Assembly: GCA_938028725.1 (NCBI GenBank) | Contig: CALIMH010000003.1 | Location: forward strand, 80,594 to 144,593 | DNA length: 64,000 nucleotides | From: an uncultured Anaerolineae bacterium | GTDB lineage: Bacteria > Chloroflexota > Anaerolineae > J036 > Brachytrichaceae | Reading direction: 5' to 3' | Part shown: piece after piece, positions 1 to 13,627 of the stretch | Layout of the letters: each line of letters begins with the position of its first letter | How positions within the stretch are numbered: position 1 is the first letter of the stretch | The notes under the pieces: generated by a model | Database searches by the model: none | What the model was told of the DNA's origin: nothing | What the model saw: only the letters and a program-made list of their open reading frames with translations | Program-made: the position numbers and the translations under genes

Positions 1-105
1 GACAACGCGGCGATGATCGCCGCCGCCGGCTACTTCGCCTTCATGCGCGGCGTGCGCGACGACTTGAGCTTGGACGTCGCACCAGACTTGAAACTTGGCT
101 TGTGA
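1..105 (+). CDS. tsaD: tRNA N6-threonylcarbamoyladenosine synthase TsaD, C-terminal end (partial)
   Basis: The window opens inside a reading frame of 34 codons that ends in TGA at 103-105. The residues DNAAMIAAAGY followed by a DDLSLD-type tail match the conserved C-terminus of the TsaD/Kae1/Gcp family, whose Asp-Asn-Ala-Ala motif helps to bind metal and nucleotide. TsaD transfers the threonylcarbamoyl group to A37 of ANN-decoding tRNAs together with TsaB and TsaE. The gatB start lies 10 nt downstream, so the two are probably cotranscribed. Only the last tenth of the protein is visible, so the call rests on this short motif. Confidence 0.8.
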   Translation, partial: DNAAMIAAAGYFAFMRGVRDDLSLDVAPDLKLGL

Positions 106-115
106 ACCCAGCGCT

Positions 116-1618
116 ATGACGGAACACGAGACCGACTACGAGGTGGTCATCGGCATGGAGACACACATCGAGCTGGACACCGCCAGCAAGATGTTTTGCG
201 CGTGCAGCGCCCAATGCTTCGGCGCCGAACCCAACACCCACGTCTGCCCCGTGTGCTTGGGGATGCCGGGCGCGCTGCCCGTGATCAACCGCCGGGCGGT
301 GGAATACGCGATGATGGTGGGGCTGGCGCTGAATTGCCAAATCGCGCGCTTCACCTTCTGGGAGCGCAAGAGCTATTGGTATCCCGACCTGCCCAAAGGC
401 TACCAAATCTCGCAATACCAGTATCCGCTGTGCTACGACGGCTGGATCGACGTGGACGTGCGCGACGTGGCCTCCGGCACCTGGCAGGAGCACGCCGAGC
501 GCCGCCGCATCCGCATCCGCCGCGCCCACCTGGAGGAGGACACCGGCAAGCTCACCCACATCGGCAACTTCAGCTACGTGGACTACAACCGCAGCGGCGT
601 GCCGCTGCTGGAGATCGTCACCGAGCCGGACCTCCGCAGCGCCAACGAAGCCTACGCCTACCTCAGCGCCTTGCAGCAGATCGTGCGCTACCTCGGCGTC
701 GGCACAGCCGACATGGAGAAAGGCGCGATGCGCTGCGAGCCGAACATGAGCTTGCGGCCGAAGGGCAGCCACGAGCTGGGCGTGAAGGTGGAGATCAAAA
801 ACCTCAACTCGCTGCGCGCGGTGCGCGACGCCATCGCCTATGAGATCGAGCGACAAACGCGCATCTTGCGCAGCGGCGGCAGCATCCAGCAGGTGACGCT
901 CGGATGGGACGAGGCGCGCGGCGTCACCTACATCCAGCGCGAGAAGGAGAGCGCCCACGACTATCGCTACTTCCCCGAGCCTGACCTGCCCCCGCTGCAG
1001 GTGGACGAGGCCTGGCTAGCGGAGGTGCGCGCCCGCGTGCCCGAGCTGGCGCTGGCCCGCCAAGACCGCTACCGGCGCGACTTTGGCCTGAGCGCCTACG
1101 ACGCCGTCGTCCTCACCGCCGACCGCGCGGTGGCGGATTGGTTCGAGGCGGTGGTCGCTGCGCTGCCCAACGGCCCAGGGCGCGCCAAGGCGGCGGCCAA
1201 CTGGGTGCAGAGCGAGCTGTTCCGCGTGATGAAGTCGCGCGGCATCCCCAACAGCGCGGTGCACACGCTGCCGGTCAAGCCGGCCCAACTGGCCGAGCTG
1301 ATCATGATGGTGGAGCGCGGCGTCATCAACCACCACACCGCCAAGCACGTGTTCGAGGCGATGTGCGACAGCGGCGCCGACCCCCAGTGCATCGTCGAGG
1401 AGCGCGGGCTGGCGCAGGTGAGCGATGCCGCCGCGCTGCGCGACGTGGTGGAGGCGGTGGTGGCCGCCCACCCTCAGCAGGTGCAGCAGGTGCTGGCCGG
1501 CCAGGAGAAGGTGTTCGGCTTTCTGGTCGGCCAAGCGATGAAAGCCACGCGCGGCAAGGGCAACGCGCAGATGATCCACGCGCTGCTGCGCGAGGCCATC
1601 GAGCGGCAGCGGGCCTGA
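116..1618 (+). CDS. gatB: Aspartyl/glutamyl-tRNA(Asn/Gln) amidotransferase subunit B
   Basis: GatB is the kinase/amidotransferase subunit of GatCAB, which converts Glu-tRNA(Gln) and Asp-tRNA(Asn) to the amidated forms in the cytoplasm. The protein has about 500 residues, normal for the family. It starts with the expected EVVIGMETHIEL block, has the zinc-ligand cysteines in CACSAQC and CPVCLGMPG, and carries the family signature YNRSGVPLLEIV. The C-terminal part is the helical plus YqeY-like tail domain that touches tRNA. I chose the ATG at 116; a TTG at 95 would add seven residues and overlap tsaD. gatA and gatC are not in the window. Confidence 0.96.
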   Translation: MTEHETDYEVVIGMETHIELDTASKMFCACSAQCFGAEPNTHVCPVCLGMPGALPVINRRAVEYAMMVGLALNCQIARFTFWERKSYWYPDLPKGYQISQYQYPLCYDGWIDVDVRDVASGTWQEHAERRRIRIRRAHLEEDTGKLTHIGNFSYVDYNRSGVPLLEIVTEPDLRSANEAYAYLSALQQIVRYLGVGTADMEKGAMRCEPNMSLRPKGSHELGVKVEIKNLNSLRAVRDAIAYEIERQTRILRSGGSIQQVTLGWDEARGVTYIQREKESAHDYRYFPEPDLPPLQVDEAWLAEVRARVPELALARQDRYRRDFGLSAYDAVVLTADRAVADWFEAVVAALPNGPGRAKAAANWVQSELFRVMKSRGIPNSAVHTLPVKPAQLAELIMMVERGVINHHTAKHVFEAMCDSGADPQCIVEERGLAQVSDAAALRDVVEAVVAAHPQQVQQVLAGQEKVFGFLVGQAMKATRGKGNAQMIHALLREAIERQRA

Positions 1619-1636
1619 GCCGGCGCGCCGGACGCT

Positions 1637-4381
1637 TCACACCAATCGAATCTCGGCCTTCACCACGCCCTCTTCGGCGTCGTACTTGCAGGTGAAGCCC
1701 ACTTGCTCGCTCACGCGGATCATGCCGGTGTTCTCCGGCAGGATGTCGGCCGTGATGCGCACCACGCCCTCCTGGCGGCCGATCTGCACCAGCCGCGAGA
1801 GCAGCTCGCGCCCCAGCCCCTGCTGCTGATAGGCGTCGGTGACCAAGACGGCGAACTCGGCCTCCAGGCCGCCGCGCAGCTTGATCAGGCGGCCCACGCC
1901 GATCACGTGCGGGTCGCCGCGCGCATCGCGCCGCTCCGCCACCAGCGCGATCTCGCGCTCGTAGTTGACAAAACAGATGCGGGTCAGCCGCTCGTGCGCG
2001 ATGCGCTCGGACAGCGGGATCGGATGGAAGTAGCGCAAGTACACGCTTTGCTCGGAGAGCGTCTTGTGGAACTCCACCAGCAGCGGCTCGTCCTCCGGGC
2101 GGATCGGGCGGATGAGCACGTGGGTGCCGTCGTTCAGCACAAAGGGGGCAATATATTGGGCCGGGTAAGGTTGGATCGCCGTGCGCGGCAACTCGGCCTC
2201 GCTGAGGGCGGGGTCGTGCAACACGACGCGCGCGTCCAGCGCGATCAGTTGCTTGTCCGAGGCCAGCAGCGGGTTGATGTCGATTTCTTTGATGAGGCGC
2301 TGTTCCACCAGCAAGTAGCTGAAGCGCACCAGGATTTCCTCCAGCAGCGCCATGTCCACGGGCTTGCGCCCGCGCACGCCTTGCAAGGCGGTGTAGATGC
2401 GCGTCTTCTCCATCAACCGCCGCGCCAGGGTGGTGTTGAGCGGGGGCAGCCCCAGCGCGCGGTCTTTGAGCACTTCGACCAGTTGGCCGCCTGCGCCGAA
2501 CAGCATCACCGGCCCAAGCTGGTCGTCGCTGGTGCTGCCGAGGATCAGCTCGTAGCCCTCCAGCTTCACCATCGGCTGGACGGTCACGCCGAGGAAGTCG
2601 GCGGGGCGCGCGCGGGCGCTGACCGCGGCCTTGATCAGCCGGAAGGCTTCGCGCACAGCGTGGGCATCGCACAGGTTGAGCCGAACGCCGCCCACGTCGG
2701 TTTTGTGCGTGATGGTCTCGGAATGCAGCTTGAGCACCACAGGGTAGCCCAGGCGCTCGGCGATGGCCACGGCGGCGTCCTCGTCCAGGGCGATCTCCGT
2801 AGGCACGGTGGGGATGCCGTAGGCGGCGAGCAAACGCTTGGACTCGAACTCGGTGAGCAGGGTGCGGCCGGCGGCGCGGGCTGCCTCGAGGATCGCGCGC
2901 GCGTCGGCCGGGCGGATGTTCTCGCTGCGGATCGGCGCGGGGGTCTCGTAGAGCGCGCGCAGGTTGTCGCTGTACCTCCACATGTAGGTGAACATGCGCG
3001 CGGCGGTGTCAGGATACTCGAAGGTGGGGATGTTGGCGGCATTGAGCAATGCCACCCCTTTCGCCACGCTCTCGCCCCCCATCCAACTGGCGAGCAGCGG
3101 CTTGTTGTGGTAGCACTGGCACTGTTGCAGCAACGCTGCGGTGGCGGTGGGGTCGGTCATGGCTTGTGGCGTGAGGATGACCAACAGGCCGTCGCTGGCG
3201 GGGTCGGCCGCAGCCACTTGGATGGCGCGCAGGTAGCGCTCAGGCGTGGCGTCGCCGAGCACGTCAATCGGGTTGTTGTGGCTCCAGGCGGGCGGCAAGA
3301 AGCTGTTGAGCTGCGCGATGCTCTCCGGCGCCAGCGTGGCCAGCTCGCCGCCGTTTTGCACCAGCGCGTCGGTGGCCAACACGCCCGGCCCACCGGCGTT
3401 GGTGACGATGGTGAGGCGCGGGCCTTTCGGGCGCGGCTGCTTGCTCAGCACCTCGGCCATGTGGAACAGGTCGCTGATCGTGTTGACGCGCAACACGCCA
3501 CAGCGCTGGAAGGCGGCGTCCAGCGCCTCGTCGCTGCCGGCGAGCGAGCCGGTGTGCGAGGCGGCGGCTTTGGCAGCGGCGGTGGTGCGCCCCGCCTTGA
3601 TCACGATGATCGGCTTGTTCAGCGCCACCTCGCGCGCTGCGCTGAGAAACGCGCGCGCGTCGCCGACGGTCTCCATGTACATCACGATGCTCTCGGTGTG
3701 GGGGTCGTCGCCGAGGTAATCAATCAGATCGCCCCAGCCGACGTCGAGCATCGAGCCGACGGAGATGAAGTAGCTGAAGCCCACGTTCTCGCGATAGCTC
3801 CAGTCCAGCACGGCCGTGCACAGCGCGCCCGACTGGCTGATGAACGCCACCTTGCCTGGCTTGGCGATGCGGTCGGCGAACGTGGCGTTGAGGCCGATGG
3901 ACGTGTTCATGATGCCGAGGCAGTTTGGGCCGACGATGCGCATCTGAGCGCGGCGGGCTTGCTCCAGGATTTGGCGCTCCAGCTCGGCGCCGGCCGGCCC
4001 GATCTCCTTGAAGCCAGCGGAGATGATGAGCGCAGCTTTGACGTCGGCGGCGATGCACTCCCCGATCAGGCCGGGCACGGTGGGGGCCGGGGTGACGATC
4101 ACGGCCAAGTCCACCCTGCGCGGGACAGCGGCGATGTTGGGATACGCCTGCAGGCCCAGCACCTCATCGCGCTTGGGGTTGATCGGATACAGCCGCCCAC
4201 TAAAGGCCTTCAGGTTCTGCATGAGCGCCAAGCCGACACTGCCCGGCTTATCCGTGGCGCCGATCACCGCGACCGTGCGCGGCGTGAAGAGCGCCTCGAA
4301 CGAGTCGCGCACGCGGGTGGCGGCCTCGATTGAGGTGATAACCTTGCCGGTAGGGGTTTGGAAAGGTGTGGCAGTTGTCAT
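1637..4381 (-). CDS. ADP-forming acyl-CoA synthetase (alpha-beta fusion) with C-terminal GNAT acetyltransferase domain
   Basis: From the ATG at 4381 the protein has 914 residues. The order is an N-terminal CoA-binding Rossmann domain ([14 protein letters not shown]), a succinyl-CoA-synthetase-like flavodoxin domain with the phosphohistidine loop [10 protein letters not shown] (His about 276), an ATP-grasp beta domain from about 530 to 750, and a GNAT fold over the last 150 residues. This is the layout of Pat/YfiQ-type protein lysine acetyltransferases and of ADP-forming acetyl-CoA synthetases. With the phosphohistidine present it may keep synthetase activity. A GTG at 4423 overlaps the stop of the upstream nitroreductase gene (ATGTGA) and is an alternative coupled start adding 14 residues. 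Which activity dominates cannot be told from sequence. Confidence 0.88.
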   Translation of the reverse strand: MTTATPFQTPTGKVITSIEAATRVRDSFEALFTPRTVAVIGATDKPGSVGLALMQNLKAFSGRLYPINPKRDEVLGLQAYPNIAAVPRRVDLAVIVTPAPTVPGLIGECIAADVKAALIISAGFKEIGPAGAELERQILEQARRAQMRIVGPNCLGIMNTSIGLNATFADRIAKPGKVAFISQSGALCTAVLDWSYRENVGFSYFISVGSMLDVGWGDLIDYLGDDPHTESIVMYMETVGDARAFLSAAREVALNKPIIVIKAGRTTAAAKAAASHTGSLAGSDEALDAAFQRCGVLRVNTISDLFHMAEVLSKQPRPKGPRLTIVTNAGGPGVLATDALVQNGGELATLAPESIAQLNSFLPPAWSHNNPIDVLGDATPERYLRAIQVAAADPASDGLLVILTPQAMTDPTATAALLQQCQCYHNKPLLASWMGGESVAKGVALLNAANIPTFEYPDTAARMFTYMWRYSDNLRALYETPAPIRSENIRPADARAILEAARAAGRTLLTEFESKRLLAAYGIPTVPTEIALDEDAAVAIAERLGYPVVLKLHSETITHKTDVGGVRLNLCDAHAVREAFRLIKAAVSARARPADFLGVTVQPMVKLEGYELILGSTSDDQLGPVMLFGAGGQLVEVLKDRALGLPPLNTTLARRLMEKTRIYTALQGVRGRKPVDMALLEEILVRFSYLLVEQRLIKEIDINPLLASDKQLIALDARVVLHDPALSEAELPRTAIQPYPAQYIAPFVLNDGTHVLIRPIRPEDEPLLVEFHKTLSEQSVYLRYFHPIPLSERIAHERLTRICFVNYEREIALVAERRDARGDPHVIGVGRLIKLRGGLEAEFAVLVTDAYQQQGLGRELLSRLVQIGRQEGVVRITADILPENTGMIRVSEQVGFTCKYDAEEGVVKAEIRLV

Positions 4382-4419
4382 GGCTTTTGTCACTAGGCTT
4401 GTAGCGGCATGAGCCGCGG

Positions 4420-5430
4420 TCACATCAACACTGCTTCCAGCGGTCGGCGGGGGGTGTGTTCAGCCTCCGGCTGCGCGTAGCCGAGGCGAAAGAGCATCTG
4501 GGGCGCAGTTGGGCCGAGCGGCAGCGCCCCGGTCAAGCGCGCTTTCACCTCTGGCACTTGCAGCGCCTGGTTCATCGGCTGCATACTCAGGCCGAGGGCG
4601 GTGGCCTTCAGGTGCACGCGCTCGTAGGCCTGGCCGGCGATCACCTGCATGGTGGGGGTGTTGGGCGTGGCGGTGATCACGCCGAACACCGGCGCGCTGA
4701 GCAGCAGCTCGGCGTCGCGTCGGGCCGCCAGCGGGCCGGGGGTGAGTTGGCGCGTGGCGATCGCGCCGAGCTTGGCCAGCAGCCACGACGCGCCGTAGGC
4801 CCCCTCGCCGATCCAGTGCGCCAGCTCGCGCCGAAACTCAGGATCGGCAAACTGGCGCAGATCAGCCTCGATGGTCAGCTCATCCACGCGGCGCCGCAGC
4901 TCATCGTCAGCGCTGAGGAAGAGCCGCACCCCCGGCTCCACGACCACGGCCTGAAGGGCGGCCAGCGCGTGCGGCTCGACCATGCGGTGCGCGTAGCGCT
5001 GGTGGTTGGTGTGGCGGGCGGGGATGGCGTCGAACAAGCCTTTGCGATGCTCGGAGGGCGCACCGCCTTCGCTCAGCCGCACCTGCGCCACCAGCGTTTC
5101 ATCCACCGGGCGCGGGAAGTAGCGGACCTGATGGGCAAAGCCGTAGTGCTCGGCAGCCACCAGCAGGTTTTCCAGCGCGCAGCCCAAGCTGAGGTGCAGC
5201 TCACGCTGATCGGCGTCGGCCACGTTGAGCCAGCGCGACCAATCCGCGTAGATGAAGATGTCCTCGTGGCCGAGCGGGCCGATGGCGAACTTCCAAGGCT
5301 GGGTGTTGTGAGTGGAGGGGGCGAGGATGGCGAAGCGCAGCAGGAACGCCATTTGCGCCACCTTGGAGGTGGTGGGCAGCGGCTCGGCTTTCACCGCCCA
5401 CGGCGTCACCTTGGGGTCGTAGCCGCTCAT
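4420..5430 (-). CDS. Nitroreductase-like FMN oxidoreductase (Acg-type)
   Basis: The protein has 336 residues from the ATG at 5430. The motif [12 protein letters not shown] near residue 40 is the FMN-contacting N-terminal signature of nitroreductase-like proteins of the Acg group, and a second nitroreductase-like half follows, with a tail rich in LGYAQPE-type residues near the end. Such proteins bind or sequester FMN; the substrate is unknown. It lies directly downstream of a single-domain globin (13 nt gap) and upstream of the acyl-CoA synthetase gene, all on the minus strand. The globin partner suggests a role linked to NO, oxygen or redox stress, which is inference from context. Confidence 0.8.
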   Translation of the reverse strand: MSGYDPKVTPWAVKAEPLPTTSKVAQMAFLLRFAILAPSTHNTQPWKFAIGPLGHEDIFIYADWSRWLNVADADQRELHLSLGCALENLLVAAEHYGFAHQVRYFPRPVDETLVAQVRLSEGGAPSEHRKGLFDAIPARHTNHQRYAHRMVEPHALAALQAVVVEPGVRLFLSADDELRRRVDELTIEADLRQFADPEFRRELAHWIGEGAYGASWLLAKLGAIATRQLTPGPLAARRDAELLLSAPVFGVITATPNTPTMQVIAGQAYERVHLKATALGLSMQPMNQALQVPEVKARLTGALPLGPTAPQMLFRLGYAQPEAEHTPRRPLEAVLM

Positions 5431-5443
5431 GGCGCGCCTGCGC

Positions 5444-5860
5444 TCAGGCAGCCGATTGCTCGGCCGCGTGCGACATGCTGGCGGCCAGCATGTCAAAGGC
5501 CTCGATCCACGCCGCACGGACGTCGGCGGTGAACCGATCGCCCAGCACCTGCTCCAGCGACCACAGCAACGCCGCGCCGAAGGTGTGGTAGTCCTCCGGC
5601 CGCACGCCGTAGCGCTCGTGGCGGAGCCCCAGCTCGCGGACGGCCTCGGCCAGCAGCGCCGGCCGATCCAGGCTGCGCACAACCAGCCCTAGCACCGTCA
5701 TCAGCATGAGCGCCTGGCGCTTCATGTCGCCGCGGAAGAGCTGCTGCAACGGCGGGTCGATCTCGAACAACCGGTTGTAGAACAAATCGCCGACCTCTTG
5801 CGCGATCGGCTCCACTTGCTTGAAAGTCTCGCGCACCAGCGCGATTTGGCGTTGCTCCAT
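5444..5860 (-). CDS. Single-domain bacterial globin
   Basis: This 138-residue protein has the fold-defining residues of the flavohemoglobin/Vitreoscilla hemoglobin family: Tyr28 in FYNRLF (B10), Gln49 in MKRQALML (E7), and the proximal His81 in LGLRHERYGV (F8). No ferredoxin-reductase domain follows, so it is a stand-alone globin for oxygen or nitric oxide chemistry that needs a separate reductase. It is the first gene of a minus-strand run with the nitroreductase-like gene 13 nt downstream. A purine-rich GAGGAG lies about 11 nt before the ATG. Confidence 0.92.
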   Translation of the reverse strand: MEQRQIALVRETFKQVEPIAQEVGDLFYNRLFEIDPPLQQLFRGDMKRQALMLMTVLGLVVRSLDRPALLAEAVRELGLRHERYGVRPEDYHTFGAALLWSLEQVLGDRFTADVRAAWIEAFDMLAASMSHAAEQSAA

Positions 5861-5999
5861 GAAGCTTACGCTCCTCTTCCGATGCTTTACGGAGAAAGAT
5901 ACGCTGCAGCAATGCTACTTGAATCTGCCCGCCCAGGCAAGCGGTGACTGGCCGCTCGGCTGGCTGCCCAGCCAAGTTCTCAGCACGTGGCGGCCCGCG

Positions 6000-6008
6000 T
6001 GCTATAGT
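6000..6008 (+). promoter_or_regulatory. Extended -10 promoter element of uvrA
   Basis: TGCTATAGT reads as an extended -10 (TGn plus TATAGT) inside the 215-nt gap between the divergent globin and uvrA genes, 67 nt before the uvrA ATG. No good -35 is visible, which fits the extended -10 class. No LexA-type operator is recognisable. The rest of the gap holds nothing I can name. Confidence 0.4.
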
Positions 6009-6075
6009 GCTGGTCCACCGTTCAAGCAGCGCCGATGCCGCTGCTCGGTTTCAGCTATCGAGCGCAACTGTGGCC

Positions 6076-9057
6076 ATGGCAAGCAAGCATATTGTTGTGC
6101 GCGGCGCGCGCGTGCACAACCTGAAGAACATCAACGTGGACATCCCGCGCGACAAGCTGGTGGTGATCACCGGCTTGAGCGGCAGCGGTAAATCCTCGCT
6201 CGCCTTCGACACGATCTTCGCCGAGGGTCAGCGCCGCTACGTGGAGAGCCTCTCGGCATACGCGCGGCAGTTCCTTGGGCAAATGGAAAAGCCCGACGTG
6301 GACCAAATTGACGGCCTCTCGCCGGCCATCTCGATAGACCAGAAAGGCGCCAGCCACAACCCGCGCTCGACCGTCGGCACGGTGACGGAGATTTACGACT
6401 ACATGCGCCTGCTGTTCGCACGGGTGGGCGTGTTTTACTCGCCGGTCACCGGCCAGCCGCTGCAAACCCAGAGCGCCCAGCAGATCGCCGACCAGATCGC
6501 AGCCCTGCCTTCCGGGACGCGCGTGCAAATCCTCGCGCCGGTGGTGCGCGACAAGAAGGGCAACCACCAACAAGTGCTCGACGAGCTGCGCAAGGCCGGC
6601 TTCGCCCGCGTGCGCGTGAATGGCCACGTTCGCGCGCTGGACGAGGAGATCGCGCTCGACCGCTACAAGCTGCACCACATCGAAGCAGTGGTGGACCGCC
6701 TGGTCATCCCGCCAGCGGACGACCCTGAGCGCGCGGCGTTCCTCACCCGCCTGAACGACGCCGTGGAGACCGCGCTGAAGTGGGGCGACGGCTTTGTCAT
6801 CGCCATGGTGCAAGAGCCAAGCCAGCCCGGCACACCACCCACCTACCGCGACCTCCTGTTCAGCGAGAAGCGCGTAGACCCCGCCACCGGCAAGAGCTAC
6901 CCCGATTTGGAGCCGAAGCTGTTCTCATTCAACTCGCCGCTCGGCGCTTGTCCGGAGTGCCAAGGGCTGGGCAGCAAACGCGAGATCGACCCAGCGCTGG
7001 TCGTGCCCAACTCCGAGCTCTCGCTGCTGGAGGGCGCGATCAACGCGCCGATCTGGAACCTCAACGGCGACGACGAGCGCTGGGGCGCGCAAATGCTGCG
7101 CGCGGTGTGCGAGGCCTGGCGCATCCCGCTGGATAAGCCCTGGCGCGAGCTGACCAAAGCCCAACAGGAACTGCTGCTCTACGGTAGCAAGGGCGAGCAT
7201 GTGCGCGTGAGCTACATCACCCGCTACGGCGAGCGCCGCGTGTACGACACTCCCTTCGAGGGCATCATCCCTGACCTGTGGCGGCGCTATCACGAGAGCA
7301 CCAGCGACAGCCTCCGCGAAGCCATCGAGGAGGTCATGACCTTCCGCACATGCGAGGCCTGCGGCGGCAAGCGGCTGAAGGAGGAGGTGCTGTGCGTGAA
7401 GGTGGCCGGCAAGTCCATCGCCGAAGTCTCCGACATGAGCATCGGCAAGGCGCTGGAGTGGTTCCAGGCGCTGGCCGCCGAGGACGGCGCCAGCAGCGAT
7501 CACCCACTCAGCGCGCGCGACCGCTCAATCGCCCGCCCGATTCTGCGCGAGATCATCGCGCGCCTGCAGTTCCTGGTGGACGTGGGGCTGGATTACCTCA
7601 CGCTCAGCCGCAGCGCGATGACGCTGAGCGGCGGCGAGGCCCAGCGCATCCGCCTGGCCACGCAGGTCGGCTCGCAGCTCACCGGCGTGTTGTACGTGCT
7701 GGATGAGCCATCCATCGGCCTACACCAGCGCGACCAGCAGCGGCTGATCAACACGCTGCTGCGGCTGCGCGACCTGGGCAACACCGTAGTGGTGGTTGAG
7801 CACGACGACGACACCATGCGCGCCGCGGACTGGATCATTGACATGGGGCCAGGCGCGGGCGAACACGGCGGCCGCGTCGTCGCCGTCGGCACCCCCCACC
7901 AGATCGCCAAACATCCCGCCTCGCTGACCGGCGCCTACTTGAGCGGCCGAAAGCGCGTCCCTGTGCCCTCCGAGCGTCGCCCTGGCAACGGCAAGCACCT
8001 CGTGGTGCGCGGCGCGCGCGAGAACAACCTCAAAAACATTGACGTGGCCATCCCACTCGGCATGTTCGTGGTGGTGACCGGCGTGAGCGGCAGCGGCAAG
8101 TCCTCGCTGGTGGTGGAGTGTCTGTACAAGGCGCTGGCCAACCGCCTCAACGGCGCGCTGGAACGCCCCGGCCAAATTGATGACGTGGAGGGCCTTGAGG
8201 CGCTGGATAAGGTGATCATGATCGACCAGCAGCCCATCGGCCGCACCCCCCGCAGCAACCCCGCCACTTACACCGGCCTGTGGACGCCGCTGCGCGAGCT
8301 GTTCGCCAGCTTGCCAGAAAGCAAAGCGCGCGGCTACAAGAGCGGCCGCTTCTCGTTCAACGTCAAGGGCGGCCGCTGCGAAGCCTGCGAGGGCCAGGGC
8401 GTGCTGCGCATCCAGATGCAATTCATGCCGGATATCTACGTCACCTGCGACGTGTGCCACGGCACGCGCTTCAACCGTGAGACGCTGCAGGTGCGCTACA
8501 AGGGCAAAAACATCGCCGACGTGCTCGACATGACCGTAACCGAGGCGATGGAGTTCTTCAAGGACATCCCACCCATCGCCCGCAAGTTGCAAACGCTGGA
8601 GGAAGTCGGGCTGGGCTACATTCGGCTTGGCCAGCCCGCCACCACGCTCAGCGGCGGCGAGGCGCAGCGCGTCAAGCTCAGCCGCGAGCTGAGCCGCCGC
8701 GCCACCGGCCGCACGATCTACGTGTTGGATGAACCTTCGGTCGGCTTGCACCACGCCGACGTGCACCGCCTGATTGACGTGCTCAACCAGTTGGTGGACG
8801 ACGGCAACACCGTCGTGGTGATCGAGCATCACCTCGACATCATCAAAGTGGCCGACTGGGTGATTGACCTAGGGCCGGAGGGCGGCGAGCGCGGCGGCTA
8901 CGTGATCGCGGAGGGCACGCCCGAACAGGTGGCCCACACGCCCGGCTCCTACACCGGCTACTACTTGCGCCAAGTGTTGGAGCGCGACCGCGCGCGTCCA
9001 GCCGCGACCACCGGCGCGCGCCCCAAGCGTCGCACCACCCCTACCCCCGCCGCTTGA
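6076..9057 (+). CDS. uvrA: Excinuclease ABC subunit A
   Basis: UvrA is the damage-sensing ATPase dimer of nucleotide excision repair and hands DNA to UvrB. The 993-residue protein has two ABC ATPase modules with Walker A loops GLSGSGKSS and GVSGSGKSS, two ABC signatures of the LSGGEAQR type, and Walker B/D-loop blocks [13 protein letters not shown] and [13 protein letters not shown]. Zinc-ligand pairs are seen at [25 protein letters not shown] and [10 protein letters not shown] chose the ATG at 6076, where [18 protein letters not shown] matches family N-termini; the frame stays open 132 nt further up without homology. mutS follows 43 nt downstream, making a DNA repair pair. Confidence 0.98.
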   Translation: MASKHIVVRGARVHNLKNINVDIPRDKLVVITGLSGSGKSSLAFDTIFAEGQRRYVESLSAYARQFLGQMEKPDVDQIDGLSPAISIDQKGASHNPRSTVGTVTEIYDYMRLLFARVGVFYSPVTGQPLQTQSAQQIADQIAALPSGTRVQILAPVVRDKKGNHQQVLDELRKAGFARVRVNGHVRALDEEIALDRYKLHHIEAVVDRLVIPPADDPERAAFLTRLNDAVETALKWGDGFVIAMVQEPSQPGTPPTYRDLLFSEKRVDPATGKSYPDLEPKLFSFNSPLGACPECQGLGSKREIDPALVVPNSELSLLEGAINAPIWNLNGDDERWGAQMLRAVCEAWRIPLDKPWRELTKAQQELLLYGSKGEHVRVSYITRYGERRVYDTPFEGIIPDLWRRYHESTSDSLREAIEEVMTFRTCEACGGKRLKEEVLCVKVAGKSIAEVSDMSIGKALEWFQALAAEDGASSDHPLSARDRSIARPILREIIARLQFLVDVGLDYLTLSRSAMTLSGGEAQRIRLATQVGSQLTGVLYVLDEPSIGLHQRDQQRLINTLLRLRDLGNTVVVVEHDDDTMRAADWIIDMGPGAGEHGGRVVAVGTPHQIAKHPASLTGAYLSGRKRVPVPSERRPGNGKHLVVRGARENNLKNIDVAIPLGMFVVVTGVSGSGKSSLVVECLYKALANRLNGALERPGQIDDVEGLEALDKVIMIDQQPIGRTPRSNPATYTGLWTPLRELFASLPESKARGYKSGRFSFNVKGGRCEACEGQGVLRIQMQFMPDIYVTCDVCHGTRFNRETLQVRYKGKNIADVLDMTVTEAMEFFKDIPPIARKLQTLEEVGLGYIRLGQPATTLSGGEAQRVKLSRELSRRATGRTIYVLDEPSVGLHHADVHRLIDVLNQLVDDGNTVVVIEHHLDIIKVADWVIDLGPEGGERGGYVIAEGTPEQVAHTPGSYTGYYLRQVLERDRARPAATTGARPKRRTTPTPAA

Positions 9058-9081
9058 GCCAACGCCCCCGCCCAGGCAAGT

Positions 9082-9087
9082 TATCAT
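9082..9087 (+). promoter_or_regulatory. Possible -10 element before mutS
   Basis: TATCAT lies 13 nt before the mutS ATG, between uvrA and mutS. If used, the transcript would have a leader of only about six bases. mutS may also be read through from uvrA. Confidence 0.3.
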
Positions 9088-9100
9088 TGCACCTCGGCAG

Positions 9101-11670
<2,570 letters not shown>

Positions 11671-11674
<4 letters not shown>

Positions 11675-12564
11675 CACGGGCACAGCCGCCTCCCCGCGCT
11701 CATTTCCATCGGGCGGCCCCACCACACGCCAGCCCCCACCGTGCCCACCAACAGCGAGCCATCCGCCAGGCGCGCCAAGCAGACCGGGTCGCTCATCTCG
11801 CCGATGGGCACTGCGCTGCCCTCGGCCAACGCATACAGCCCCGCTGAGGTGGCCGCCAGCCCTGGCAGCACTGCGTTCACCACCTCCCCGTCGAGCAGTC
11901 GCAGCGCCGTATGCGGCTCGAACGGCTCGCGGGCAATCCACACGCCACCGCCATCGCTGCCCACGATCAGCCGCTCCCCATCGCAGGCCAGCGCGGTGAA
12001 CGGCGGCGTGGCATCGGTCAGCCAAAGCTCGCGCCAGGCCTGGCCGGTGTTTTCGCTGATGAACACGCCATGGTCGGTGGCAGCGAAGACACGCTCATCC
12101 TCGGCAAAGGCAGGCGAGACCGCCAGCGCATTCACGCCCAGGTCGAGCAGGCCGTGATTCCAGGCAAACCACGCTGCGCCGCCGTTGGACGTGCGCCACA
12201 CGCCATCGCGAGCGGTGGCCGCGAAGCCCAAACCATCCTGGGCGAAGCACGGCGAGAGCGCCAGCCCCATCACCGTGCCGCGGATGGGGATTTGCGCCAA
12301 TTGCCAGCTTTCGCCGCCGTCGGACGAGCAGGCGATCTCCGATTCCGAGGCGACGATCACGCGGTCGCCCTCGGCAGCCACCGCGTGCAGCCGCACGTGG
12401 CGGATCGCCGGCGCGATGGGCTGCCAGGCGCCACCCGCCACGTCGAACTGCCACAGCCCCTCGGAAGTGGCGGCCAGGCAGCGCTCGCCGGCCGCCCAGA
12501 AAGCAAGCGCGCAGGCGGGCTGTTGAAAGTGCGTCCACTGGAATCGCTGGACCTGGTCAGGCAT
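11671..12564 (-). CDS. Sialidase/BNR-like beta-propeller protein, copy 2
   Basis: A 297-residue protein made of repeats of the type SSDGGESW, TSNGGAAW and SENTGQAW, each an Asp-box/BNR-like turn that marks blades of a sialidase or photosystem II stability-factor (Ycf48/HCF136) type propeller. There is no signal peptide and no catalytic sialidase residue set that I can identify. It overlaps the upstream paralogue by 8 nt (ATG at 12564, stop of the other at 12557), so the two are translated together. The function is unknown; a scaffold or binding protein is likely. Ycf48-like proteins help assemble photosystems in cyanobacteria, but nothing here proves that link. Confidence 0.7.
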
Positions 12565-13423
12565 AGCGCCAAAGCCCGCGTTGCTGCGTGCCGCAAAGCA
12601 GCACTGCGCTGTCGTCCAGCGTCAAGACGAGCACACCCTCCGGCGCGCGGCGCGGGAGGCGCGTCCAGCTTTCGCCGGCGTCCTCGGAGACGGCCACCAG
12701 CCCGTCGGGCCGCGCCACAGCCACGCGCTGATAGGCAGGCGAGGCGGCGAGCGCCGCGATTGGGCCGCCGCTGAAGTCGCGCCGCCGCTCCCAACTCGCG
12801 CCGCGGTTGGTGGAGAAATACAGGCCGTGCCGCTCACTGCCGGCGATCCACACCTGCGGGAGCAACGCCAACGCTGCGAGGGGGTGGGCATCCGCGTCGA
12901 GCGGCACCAGCGCCCAGCTCTCGCCTCTGGTTCGACTGATGAACAAGCCATCCTCTAACATTGCCAGCACTGTGGGGTCGAGCGGGAAAGCGGGTGCGAG
13001 AGCCAACCCAAACGCCTCGCGCCCGATCAAGCCGAAGTTGCACTCCTCCCACGAGTGACCGCCGTTTTGGCTGCGCCATATCCCGCCCCCCATCGCAGCG
13101 GCGAAGGCAAGCCCCTCTCGCGCGAACGCCGGCGACATGACGAGCTGCACCACTTGGCGCGGCGCAGTGAGCTGGGCATATGTCCAGCTTGCGCCGAAGT
13201 CGTGCGAGTATGCAATGCCATCGGCTGCACCGACCAGGATGTGCGGCGGATCAACGGCCAAGGCGGAGATCGCCACTCCGCGCAAAGTGGGTGCGATCGG
13301 CTCTGCCGCTTGGCCAGCGAGGAGATAGAGGCCATCGCTGGTGCCCAACAGCCAACGCCCATCGCCACACGCCGCGATGCAAAGGATCGTGTCAGGTGCG
13401 TCCAGCTTATGCCAGGCAGGCAT
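12557..13423 (-). CDS. Sialidase/BNR-like beta-propeller protein, copy 1
   Basis: A 288-residue protein from the ATG at 13423 with Asp-box-like turns YSHDFGASW, SQNGGHSW, SRTRGESW, STNRGASW and SEDAGESW spaced regularly, as in a sialidase-fold or Ycf48-like propeller. The frame stays open for 225 nt upstream, but the first residues that look like folded protein (PAWHKLDAPDTIL) follow this ATG, and a TACAAT -10 box sits 8 nt before it. The paralogue downstream overlaps by 8 nt. Both lack a signal peptide, so they probably work in the cytoplasm. The substrate or partner is unknown. Confidence 0.7.
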   Translation of the reverse strand: MPAWHKLDAPDTILCIAACGDGRWLLGTSDGLYLLAGQAAEPIAPTLRGVAISALAVDPPHILVGAADGIAYSHDFGASWTYAQLTAPRQVVQLVMSPAFAREGLAFAAAMGGGIWRSQNGGHSWEECNFGLIGREAFGLALAPAFPLDPTVLAMLEDGLFISRTRGESWALVPLDADAHPLAALALLPQVWIAGSERHGLYFSTNRGASWERRRDFSGGPIAALAASPAYQRVAVARPDGLVAVSEDAGESWTRLPRRAPEGVLVLTLDDSAVLLCGTQQRGLWRYA

Positions 13424-13431
13424 CACACCGA

Positions 13432-13437
13432 ATTGTA
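13432..13437 (-). promoter_or_regulatory. -10 element of the beta-propeller operon, leaderless type
   Basis: On the minus strand TACAAT ends 8 nt before the ATG at 13423, which places the expected transcription start at or next to the start codon. No ribosome site is seen. Confidence 0.45.
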
Positions 13438-13627
13438 GAATCGTAGCGAGCCGGCCAGCTTGAGCGCTGCAACGCATGAGGCTTTGCGACCCGCTCTGCC
13501 CGCTCGACAAAACCGTGAGCTTGGGCCGAGCCCAAGCCTTGCCGTGGTGAAACCTTTGCACCTTCCCCAGCGTCTTCATTGGCAAGCGCCAAAATCTCGT
13601 GCAAAATGATTGCTGAGGGAAGTGACC

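Noticed and set aside
1703..4333. 876-codon open frame on the plus strand
   Set aside because: It lies antisense to the acyl-CoA synthetase-GNAT gene, is rich in Gln, His and Arg, and shows no domain; it is a GC-rich mirror frame.
5493..5975. 160-codon minus frame across the globin start
   Set aside because: Overlaps the globin in another frame and shows no homology.
7720..8832. 370-codon open frame on the minus strand
   Set aside because: It is antisense to uvrA and shows no motif; composition is that of a shadow frame.
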